Source: Entoloma clypeatum
Lineage: Eukaryota; Basidiomycota; Agaricomycetes; Agaricales; Entolomataceae
Length of the DNA: 64,000 nucleotides
Reading direction: 5' to 3'
Assembly (NCBI GenBank): GCA_963565915.1
Contig: OY751494.1
Span: 3,596,001-3,660,000, forward strand
In this document: positions 44,337 through 53,555 of the stretch, piece by piece
Layout of the letters: the number at the start of each line of letters is the position of its first letter
Numbering within the stretch: the stretch's first letter is position 1
The notes under the pieces: model-generated
What the model saw: only the letters and a program-made list of their open reading frames with translations
The model's database searches: none
Told to the model about the DNA's origin: nothing
Made by a program: the position numbers and the translations under genes

Positions 44337-46586
44337 ATGTCGTTTACGTTCAACTGGCCTCGTTTCTCCGACCAGTTCCATTACGATGCCATGCAAATGC
44401 TCAACACCGCCCTCAACAAGGGCAACAAGCCCCCGATCATCGCCGACCGCATCGAGGTCGTAGAACTCGAGATGGGAACTCAGGTACGCGTCTCCTCTGC
44501 TCAGCCATGGCTCTTCGTGACATCCTCCAGCCCCCCGAGCTCGAGATTCGCGACATAGGCGACCTCACCGTCGACCAGTTTCGTGGCATCTTCCGTCTCA
44601 CATACTCCGGCGATGCCCATCTCGTCTTGAAGACAAAAGTCCAGGTTCTCCCCATATCTTCCTTCCCCATGCCTCGCGCTCAGTGCATAACACTAGGCAA
44701 ATCCACTCAACCACAAACAACCAGACATCCATTTCATGACCGGCTCCAGGGGAATGCTGGCCGCAAAAGAACCTCTCGTTGTCCCCATGCTCCTCCGTCT
44801 CTCCCGCTTCAAACTTAATTCCTACGTCGTTCTCGTCGTCTCTAAACAAAAGGGCATCACTCTCGTCTTTAAGACAGACCCCTTGCAAAATGTTGACATC
44901 AACAGCACCTTTGACTCCATTGCCGTTATCCAGAAGTTCATTCAACGCGAAATCGAAGGCCAGCTTCGTCAAATGTTCCGCGAAGATCTCCCCGGCATCA
45001 TACATCGCCTGAGCCAACAATGGGTCAAAGCAAAGGTCGAGGCTCCATATCTCAATAAGCAGCCGGCCCCGGTTGCGAGGCAACACCCGGTGTTGGAAAG
45101 GGCTCCATCCGAACTCTCGATTCAGACCACGCCCCCGTCCCCTCACATCCATGGCGCACCCCATCTTCCACATATACCGCAATCCCTTCCTGGACGACCA
45201 CGCTCTACTTCCGGCTTCTCCTCAGCGTCGACGTCCAAACATAAATCCCAGAAAGCACCACTTCCCAGCCCCATCCCTCCAGATCCTGTCACTTTTCCAG
45301 ACCTGGAGAATTTTGATCCCACATACGGTCTACGTCCTGAAGGTCTCCCCACCAAGAGTGTTTTTCGCGGTTTCAGCAGTCTCTTTATGCCAGATAAAGG
45401 CCTTGCCGATTTGGCAGAGGACGAAGAAGAGGCTGGCGATGATGAGTATGATGATGATGCCACATCTTTTGACATGGTGAATTGGGAACACACCCTTCCT
45501 GCGTCTTCCAACTCGAGCGTCTACGATGATGGGCAAGAGAGCTTTGCATCTCAATCAGAGTATGAGACAATACCTGCTGTGGGAGGAGGAACGATAACAC
45601 GACCGAGGATATATCACTCACAATCAATGATTCAAACTTCGGTAGGATTGCCAGCTCATATCACCTCACAAGCCTCCTCGTCGAACTACCGGCCCCCACT
45701 GCGCCCATATGGTTCTCTACTCTCACCAAGTTCCGGCTTCACCAATCCGGGAATCATCTCCCACCGCAATCCTTTCCCAGATACATTCGCCTATAGTCAT
45801 CAACCTCTTGCATGGAGCACACTTCCCTCTTACAGTACACAGGTGCCTCACACTGCTCCGCCCTCTCTTTCCAGGATCCGGCGCTCGACTTCGGACAGCT
45901 TGGGAACGGAACCCTCGGCATCGAGCAATGGACTCGCCCTATCTACGTCAATACCACCAACAGAGCACCACTTCCACGATCACGGTACTCACGACTACAA
46001 TTACGACGCTCGTCGCCTTCACCGCCCAGCAGGTCCTTCCCCCGCAGCCCCTTTCTCCCGCAGCCCTTCTATTTCGGCTGGTTCCAGTCTGGACACAGGA
46101 CTCTCTAATTCCCCACCCGCCCACCACTCCGACTTTGACTTCACATCCTCCTACTCAGCTCCACATGACGACCCCAAAATCGTCCTTCGCCCTTCCCTCA
46201 ACAACTCCATACATAAACTCTCTACGCTCTCACACTCCAATCACACGCTTTCCCCGTACACGCGCACGCTACATCACTTCACAGTGCGTAGTGTACCTCC
46301 GCGCAGCATACCGCCTTTGTCAACCAACCCAGGCCCAGTCAAGGCAAGGCGAAAACGATTCTTTCGATTGGGTGGGACCAGCAAAGCTAAGGCTCGCGAT
46401 GTGCAATTAGGGCAGGAGGCTGAACCACAAGGGCGGACGCAGGGCGGTGGTGAAGCGGAATTTGACGTGTCAGACATGGATAGGTATTTCCGTGTGCACG
46501 AGGAGTTTGAACGAGGCCTTGAACGAGACTCTTGGGCTGTACCACCCACTGTAAAGAATTTTGGTTCAGATATTTTCACGAACTAA
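44337..46586 (+). CDS. MDM34: Mdm34, ERMES complex subunit
   Basis: Three exons: 44337-44483, 44531-44644 and 44697-46586, with 47 and 52 bp GT-AG introns; 716 residues. The spliced N-terminus is a typical SMP domain (residues 1 to ~205): MSFTFNWPRFSD, LDLGTQ-like ELEMGTQ-PPELEIRDIGD, FRGIFRLTYSGDAHL, KVQANPL. Both splice junctions fall inside strongly conserved Mdm34 blocks, which fixes the intron choice. Mdm34 sits on the mitochondrial outer membrane and, with Mmm1, Mdm12 and Mdm10, forms the ER-mitochondria encounter structure for lipid transfer. The C-terminal ~500 residues are long, Ser/Pro/His-rich and poorly conserved, with a short acidic patch (about 45417-45465). Confidence 0.95.
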
Positions 46587-47216
46587 GGCTCGCTACACGC
46601 GGATATTACAATACCTAGATGCAACATGATGATGAGCCAATCTCATCCCCATTTAGTATACCTTCCCTTCTGGAGATAACATCATGGCCATGCAAGCTTT
46701 CTCAAGGTGAAATCTACACGGCTCAGTCTACTCGCCGCTCCTTCCACGCGTGGCTACAGGGACTCCGAGGAGTGTTCGTGCACTGACAACTTGAATATGG
46801 GGACACTGGGAGAAAAAAAAAAGTTTGACACCCCAAATTATGATGTAATACCTGCCAAAAATGGCAGTCCCACACAACCAGCAATCAATAACAACCAACT
46901 CTTTGCCCCACTCAAGCTTTGCATCACTCAACCATGGGTCTGTAACTTCCATGTCAAGAACAGGGCAAAAATGGTCCTGTTTGCAGGGTATGTGATGTGT
47001 TGTTATGATTGTACTTTCACTTTTTTGTCTTATCTTATCTGATCAGCATCTTATCATATCTCATCATATCTATAGTTGCGCAGCTTGATGCGCAGGATCC
47101 ATAGTTACATAGCCCGACACTGTCTCAACTGTTAGAACAGCATACAATCACATCAACACTGGAGGTGATCACAGTGGATAGGTTGTCACACAGTCCAGTT
47201 TGAGCCCAGTAGTACT
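46587..47216. other. Intergenic, downstream of MDM34
   Basis: AT-rich with an A-run near 46817 and no credible gene. Direct ATCTTATCATATCTCATC-type low-complexity words lie around 47030-47070. Confidence 0.45.
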
Positions 47217-48163
47217 CTATGCTACACAATACTAGTCATGTATGGTGCAGATCACTTAGTCACCATCAAAATGTGACAACTCTATGGGCGCCCGCAAAAA
47301 TGGATATTTTTCTTATTCCTATTGCCAAAATGCTCAGTTTGATGAGATGAATCGAACCCTAAGACATAATTTTGATTGGGCCAAAACTGAGCGAGTTCAA
47401 ATTTTCGGGTTGGGCCGATTTGGGCATTACCATATATGGTATATTAGTAAGCATTAGTAAGCTACCAAAATGGAAATGTTGGATGGCTATGCATCCAAGG
47501 CTGCTGCTACTGACTCCGGAATATGTCGGTGAGACTTGTATTTCGTTGAACTAAAAGCTTTAACCTTTGCCTGAGCATCGCGAGTGTCCAAATCCTCCCG
47601 GTAAGCCTCCATCCACCTGTGCATGCGATGTTCCCATTTCTGGATAGTATCAAGAGGGACAGATTCCATTGCGTGTGGCAAATTGGTCTTGAGAGTGTCA
47701 AAGGACATGTCACAACGTTCACGGAGATAACGCTTGACATTGCCCCAGAAGAACTCAATAAAATTAAGCTCACAGTGGAACTTGGGAAGCATGATACAGA
47801 GGTGACTAGCTTCCTCAATAACCTCTTGTACCAGAGATCTTTGTTCAAGGAAATCAGGTTGGTTCTCCATGATGTGTCAGCAGCAGCATGCCACGGCACC
47901 TGGCTCACACTTTTTGCTCTTTGGTGGCATGGCAGTTGGGGGTTATTTTTCTCATTTTTGGTTCGGTTTTTTTCTTGTTTTTGGCTCGCTTCCATCTCAT
48001 GTAACTAGTCTAAAACATACCAACCAGCAAGAATGATCCCGCCCTGCTCCGGGTCAGCCCGAGACCTGGTGCGGTGCCAACCCAAATTGAGCACTGTCAC
48101 ACTTTGGTGGTGACTAGGTGTTTGCACCATATCTACAATAGAGAGAGAACCTTACTACTACTG
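47217..48163 (-). mobile_element. IS630/Tc1-like transposon remnant
   Basis: Degenerate terminal inverted repeats: CAGTAGTAC at 47217 and its complement ending at 48163. Inner blocks also match (TATGGTGCA, then TAGTCACCA and TGTGACA near 47232-47280, mirrored near 48092-48135). A TA follows the right end, but CC precedes the left, so the target duplication is not intact. It encloses a transposase C-terminus on the minus strand. Confidence 0.6.
47487..47870 (-). pseudogene. DDE transposase C-terminal fragment
   Basis: 127 residues from an ATG at 47870. The block LPKFHCELNFIEFFWGNVKR contains the final catalytic Glu of an IS630/Tc1-type DDE domain (NxIEFFW). A conserved Arg/Lys/Trp-rich tail follows (WEHRMHRWMEAY ... 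KYKSHRHIPES). This tail is widespread in basidiomycete genomes. The two catalytic Asp and the helix-turn-helix are absent, so it is a 5'-truncated remnant. Confidence 0.75.
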
Positions 48164-48691
48164 TAGTATGCCAACTGTAGGTTCATGGGGTGTTACATGT
48201 TACAGATTAGATTCCCTGGGATGACATTCACTGTCAGTTGTTATGTGTTATAGTCAAAAATAGATTCACTTTTGGCACCTCAATTGCTTAACATAGCCCG
48301 TCAAGACTGTTCTGCAAATTAAGCTTTTAGTATGATCCGCGGGAATCATTGTCAATATGGGTGTCAAAATTCTTGTTCATGCACGAATTCATCCAGTTCA
48401 CGCTCCCAACACAACAAGTCGCCAACGGAAAACCACCTGGTGTTCATGAGATCCAGAATTTCTCCAGTCATGAGGAACCAACATCCATTTCCCCAAAAGA
48501 CCTTCTCTTGCACTTGCCGGTATCAATGGAAAGTGAAAAAAACGGTGTGATATGGGGGAAATGAATTCTGGGAGGCTGCCTAAAGGTTTGTAGCGGCACA
48601 ATAGTTAGTTTTAAACAAAAAAAAATTGCAATTTTTGACTTGGTTAGGGAACAAATTCATTGACAAATGTTATGTGTTACGGTGTCATATA
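48164..48691. other. Unassigned stretch before the MITE
   Basis: No recognised gene. A minus-strand reading near 48360-48530 is partly open without a known motif. Confidence 0.3.
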
Positions 48692-48836
48692 CAGTGACTC
48701 AAATAATTGTCCGGATGTTTGAGCCATTTTGATTGTTTGCTCAATAGCTCCAGGGGCAAGACACACAAGACCAAAGTGTTTGGTGTATGACAGATGGAGC
48801 TACATCGTAGCTATAGAAATATATAACAATTATATA

Positions 48837-50455
48837 CAGTGCCTCACAAAACTGATTCAATGTTTGTTGCTTTTTGAATACCTTCAAGATAACTCTGCAA
48901 AGAATACCAATTGAATTAAACCTTTGGTATATAATTGAAAGCCCTACTTCAGGGCTTTCAGAATATAAAGGAATCATATGATTTAGATCAGAATCCATGG
49001 AGATATGATTAAATTAAATCAGCAACTCATTGAATCAGTTTTGTGAGTACCTATGGCAATTATCAGAATCAAATGCTTCACTGGTTGTATGGTAACCAGT
49101 TGTCATGACTTACTGATGGAACTTGAATAGAACCCTGATGGGTTGTCAAGGAAAGTTGTATAAGAAGAATCCAACCTCAACAGCCTCCATAATTAATAAT
49201 GCACCCTATCTCCTCTTCCCACAAGGAAAACATTCTTTCTCTGGCCTCCAATGGTCACTCCACTCGTCATATTGCCTCTAACCTGGGTGTCAGCCAACCA
49301 ACTGTCTCCAGAGTGCTTCAGAATCTTCTTTCTCATCGCAATCTCTCTTCTGGTGGTCGTCCATCCAAGCTTTCTCCCACCAACACACAAAACATACTTT
49401 CACAAATCACCTCAGGGAGAGCCTCCAATGCTGTGCAGGCTACCAAACACATCAACACTGTCATCTCCAATCCTGTCTCCCCAGAAACTGTGAGAAGGGT
49501 TCTCAGAAAACATGAATTCAAGGCTGTAACAAAGAAGAAAAGACCTTTCTTAAAGGCCATACATCGGAAGAGGCGGTTGGCATTTGCTACGAAGCACAGG
49601 GAATGGACAGTGGAGGACTGGAAGAGGGTCATTTGGTCAGATGAGACCAAAATCAACAGGTTTGGGTCAGATGGCAAGGAATGGGTCTGGAAAAAGAAGG
49701 GTGAGGGGCTTATTGAAAGAGAGGTTCAGGGCACAGTCAAGTTTGGGGGAGCAAATATTATGGTTTGGGGTTGTATGGGTTGGGAAGGTGTGGGGAGACT
49801 TGCAGAGGTTGAGGGGAGGATGGATGCTGATCAGTATGTGTCCATTTTGGAGGACAATTTGCTGCCCAGCATGGAGGAGAGTGGAATCTCTGAAGAGGAG
49901 ATCATTTTTCAGCAGGACAATGACCCCAAGCACACCTCCAAGAAGGCCAAAAAATGGATGGACAGCAAGAATATTGCTCTGCTGGATTGGCCTGCACAGT
50001 CCCCAGACCTCAATCCTATTGAACACCTCTGGGTTCATATTAAAAGGAAGTTGAATGAATATCCAACACCACCCAAGGGAGTCTGGGAGATTTGGGACAG
50101 AGCAGCAGAGGTGTGGAATAATATAGAGCCAGAAGTGTGTCAAAACCTGATAGAAAGTATGCCAAGAAGGGTAGAGGCAGTAATCAAAGCTAAGGGGGGT
50201 AATACCAAGTACTAAAGTATAAAATACTGTATTTATTGTACATACTCACAAAACTGATTCAATGAGTCCCTGGAGTAATTTGATCATATATTGATCATTG
50301 TTTATGGGAATTACATAATTATTGCAGATTCCGAGAGTCCTGAAGCAGGGCTTTTAACCAGGTACCAATACCTTCTTTTGATTGGCATTATTTGCAAAGT
50401 TATTTTGAAGGTATTCACAAAGTAGCAAACATTGAATCAGTTTTGTGAGGCACTG
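48837..50455 (+). mobile_element. Complete Tc1-like transposon nested in the MITE
   Basis: 1619 bp, flanked by TA (48835-48836, 50456-50457). Terminal repeats start CAGTGCCTCACAAAACTG, and the ends show inverted homology for well over 100 bp. Each end carries a second internal copy of the ~20 bp terminal motif in opposite orientation (49028-49050 on the left, 50243-50264 on the right). The intact transposase makes it potentially autonomous. Confidence 0.93.
49199..50215 (+). CDS. Tc1-family DD34E transposase
   Basis: 338 residues, uninterrupted. The N-terminal ~115 residues hold two helix-turn-helix units (HSTRHIASNLGVSQPTVSRVL is the first) with a GRPSK linker, the paired-like DNA-binding domain. 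Catalytic residues: Asp in IWSDETKIN, Asp in FQQDNDPKHTS, Glu in PDLNPIEHLW, with 34 residues between the last two (DD34E). The C-terminus ends KAKGGNTKY, usual for the family. It cuts and pastes at TA. The length is normal and no lesion is seen. It recognises the terminal repeats at 48837 and 50455. Confidence 0.95.
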   Translation: MHPISSSHKENILSLASNGHSTRHIASNLGVSQPTVSRVLQNLLSHRNLSSGGRPSKLSPTNTQNILSQITSGRASNAVQATKHINTVISNPVSPETVRRVLRKHEFKAVTKKKRPFLKAIHRKRRLAFATKHREWTVEDWKRVIWSDETKINRFGSDGKEWVWKKKGEGLIEREVQGTVKFGGANIMVWGCMGWEGVGRLAEVEGRMDADQYVSILEDNLLPSMEESGISEEEIIFQQDNDPKHTSKKAKKWMDSKNIALLDWPAQSPDLNPIEHLWVHIKRKLNEYPTPPKGVWEIWDRAAEVWNNIEPEVCQNLIESMPRRVEAVIKAKGGNTKY

Positions 50456-50762
50456 TAATTCTAATAAGTTTTCATGGAGATATATACAATTCAATCTGGT
50501 AACTCATCCGGACAATATTTGGGTGACAATCAGAAATATCAGAATCTGGTGCCAGATGGTTCCTATGACATCAAACTCTTGGCAGATGGTTACTATAGTG
50601 ATGCTATCATAGATAGTGCCTGATTTCAAGCTATATAACCAAAGACGATGTAGCTCCATCTGTCATACACCAACACTTTGGTCTTGTGTGCCTTGCCCCT
50701 GGAGCTATTGAGCAAACAATCAAAATGGCTCAAACATCTGGACAATTATTTGAGTCACTGTA

Positions 50763-50865
50763 GGTTCAATTCACAACCCCTCCGTTATGTGTTATGTGAA
50801 TCTACAGTTGTAATACTACAGTAACCTTGTGAGGTGTTTGCAAGGTGGGGGTGACTCGGTAAGAG
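50763..50865. other. Short spacer
   Basis: Contains a partial repeat of the IS630-like terminus (CTACAGTAACCTTGTGAGGTG, near 50813). Nothing else. Confidence 0.35.
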
Positions 50866-50995
50866 TGTTAAATTGCACAGAGAATAAGGACAGTCTTATA
50901 TACTAGTCTACTTATTTGTACATTATTTGTACATCATGGGATTGAGCACATGATGCTATAGATGAAATATCTATAGGAGTGGAATTCATTCAACA
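50866..50995 (-). repeat. 3' LTR of Copia H
   Basis: 130 bp, read on the minus strand TGTTGAATGAATT...TTTAACA, immediately after a purine tract (complement of 50996-51004) and the Copia RNase H end. Unusually short. Confidence 0.65.
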
Positions 50996-52316
50996 CTCTC
51001 CTCAATGTGTATACATTGGATTATGAACATGTCAAGCCTAAACATTGGCAACATCTTTCAAACAGTTCTCAACTAAGGTTTTTAGTTAGCATATCTGCAG
51101 GATTGGATGTGCCTTCTATGTACTCTACAGTGATCAATCCACAAGAGATGTATTCTCAGATAACATAATATCTTAGATCAATATGTTTAGTATGGTGTTC
51201 CTGTATAGGGTTGTTTCCAATAAAGATTGAGCCATGATTGTCGGCATAGATTGAGACATTCTGCATTAGAAAGCCAATCTCCTGGAAGAGTCGGATTACT
51301 CATTTTACTTGGCGGCCACAATTGGACATCATCATGTACTCTGCTTCAGTAGATGAATGTGCAATGGTTTTTTGTAGACGACAAGTCCAGCCTACAGAAG
51401 CACCTGCAAGCTTCAGGAAAAAGCCAGTGCAGCTTCAACATTTAATTTTGTTGGATGCCCAGTCAGAATCCATGTAGGCAGGTAAGCCCACATTTTGATC
51501 ACCAGAATATGTCAGTTGGTAATCAGAAGTGCCCACGAGGTAGCGGATTATATACTTTGCTTTATCAATGTGTTCCTGGATAGGATTTGCCAAGAATTGT
51601 GATAACATAATCACAGCAAAGACAATGTTGGGTCATGTACTGATTATTAAATACAGCAGAGACCCTATGATCTGCTGAAATTGTGATTGAAGCGCAGCAG
51701 TGGCAATGCCAGCATTTGCTGTCAGCTTGTATCAAATAGACAGAGGAGTCTTGGTGATCATTGCTTTTGTCATGCTAAATCTTTCCACTACTTTCTATAA
51801 ATAGGCACATTGATTGATCATGATTGTATTCTTGGTACACATGATGCATATTCTCAAGAATTCAGTGGGTTCACCAAGATCACAAGATTCCCAAATAGCC
51901 ATGAATTTGGCTCTTTTCATGGCTGTAAGCTTAGTGTCTGGTCCCATGAACATTGCATCATCAACATAGATTAATGCTAGTATGATGGTTCCATTCAGGG
52001 AATAGAAAACAAAGATTCTGACATCAGAAATGAACCTTCAGAAACCTAATTCCTTCATGGATTTCTCCATGGCATGCCACCATGCAAGTCCAGCCTGCTT
52101 TCACCAAACAAGAAGTTCTTTGTCTTTTACTTTGAAGCCTTTGGGCTGCATCATGTATAACTCTTCCTGGAGTTCCCCATAAAAAAAGTGGCAGTTACAT
52201 CAAGCACAAGAATCACCCAACTCTCAAGTGTGGCGGTAGCAAGCATGAGATGTACTGTCTCGAATCAAACTATGGGAGAAAATACCTCATCAAAATTGAT
52301 TCCCTCAATTTGCGAG
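50996..52316 (-). pseudogene. Copia H RT and RNase H remnant
   Basis: Minus strand. RT begins at QIEGINFDEVFSP next to the Gypsy I insertion, with a YVDD box near 51970. RNase H includes MDSDWAS and STEAEYMM, ending ADMLTKNLS. Several stops and CpG-type losses; inactive. The upstream half of RT lies beyond Gypsy I at 56948. Confidence 0.85.
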
Positions 52317-52764
52317 TGTTATGGACTTACCGGTTTGTATGTTACGCACTTTTCCCTTGCATTGTACCTTCGTTATTTCTTTGACTCATCGGACCGCTTA
52401 TTCATTTACCTTTACTCTACCATTCTCCTTTAGTATACTTCGCTCCCGCGCTGACTCGCACTCCGCAGTAGGGATTACTCAGTCTGCAGTCGTCTGACTC
52501 ACTTCGCACTGCCTTTCCGCAGTTACTGACTCATCCGCACTGCCTTCCGCAGTTACTGACTCATCCGCACTGCCTTCTGCAGTTACTGACTCATCCGCAC
52601 TGCCTTCTGCAGCTACTGACTCACTCGCTACCGCTCGTAGCCAGTACTATATAAACCCCATGTACCATAGCTACATTCCTTAGATTTAGCAATCACTTTG
52701 CTCTTCGCCTTTCCACTTCCTGCATACTCTGCCCGAACCTTGGAACGGTTTGTTAAGCATAACA
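52317..52764 (+). repeat. 5' LTR of Gypsy I with 30 bp minisatellite
   Basis: 448 bp; TATATAAA box at 52648-52655. Three tandem copies of a 30 bp unit (GACTCATCCGCACTGCCTT core) lie at about 52517-52610, where the 3' LTR has two. That and a 21 bp insertion near 52465-52485 explain the 51 bp length difference. Confidence 0.9.
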
Positions 52765-52789
52765 AGTTGCTAAATCTCGTTAGGTTCGC

Positions 52790-53555
52790 CCAGAGCGAAG
52801 AGAGCAACTACCAGACGAGTCAAGACATCGCGCTTCTTTGAAGACTTCACCAGTAACCCATTCAGCACGCCAGAAGCCCGACAGGAGGAGCTAAGTCCTC
52901 GAGACAGTATCGATTTTACACTCATCCAGCAGTACATCGAATCGGAGATCCGTCGCATCCTACAGCAGGTGCTTGACGAAGAACTAGACAACGACGAGCA
53001 TCGCCCCCACGGCGAGATAGCAGAGAGCATCCATCTTGCTTGGCAACACCAGATCGCACGTTACAACACCCGACAGAACGAACTCGAAAGCTTTCGCGTT
53101 CAAGAAGGACCTCAGACAGGTCGGATCACAGAGATCAGAGAGTTTATCGGTGTCCAGACAACCGTTATCAGAAGATTGATTAGGACGCTCACATCGAGAC
53201 GTCCCAGAGCCGCATCACCACGTCTTACTCGAAGCAGCAGATCTACGCCCACTTCACCACCGACGAGCAACAGACCGAGTACAACCGCTGGGCACGAAAC
53301 GAGAGACTTGACCCCTTCTCGAGACCAACAGACGCGCAGGAACAGAGATTCCTTAGAGATTTACAGAGGAAATACTCTGAACGTTTTGCCACCGATTCCG
53401 CCGACAAGTCCCCTGACAAATTTACTTTTGACTCCGCGCTGTCAGATATCGAACAGACGCCTAGAACAGGGACTCATTTTCAATCCTTATCTGTATCCCG
53501 AACCCCATCTTCATCCCAACAACCCGACTCCTCTTCTCCTCCGCAGACTCTAAAC
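52790..53555 (+). pseudogene. Gypsy I gag N-terminal region, frameshifted
   Basis: A frame covering about 52790-53190 encodes a helical, charged segment (IDFTLIQQYIESEIRRIL ... DEELDNDEHRPHG). Then the homologous reading continues in another frame from 53184 (TTSYSKQQIYAHFTTDEQQ ...) straight into the ATG at 53556. This looks like one gag interrupted by a single frameshift near 53180-53200, or an unrecognised intron. Confidence 0.6.

Larger units (their letters stand above)
48692..50760. mobile_element. Tc1/mariner-type MITE, split by a complete Tc1 element
   Basis: Outer inverted repeats of about 120 bp (CAGTGACTCAAATAATTGTC... at 48692 and its complement ending 50760) are nearly identical. 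TA flanks both ends (48690-48691, 50761-50762). Without the nested element it is ~450 bp and non-coding. The TA duplication and CAGTG start place it with Tc1/mariner. Confidence 0.9.

Noticed and set aside
48360..48530. Possible gene fragment before the MITE
   Set aside because: Only a partly open reading with no recognisable motif; left unassigned.
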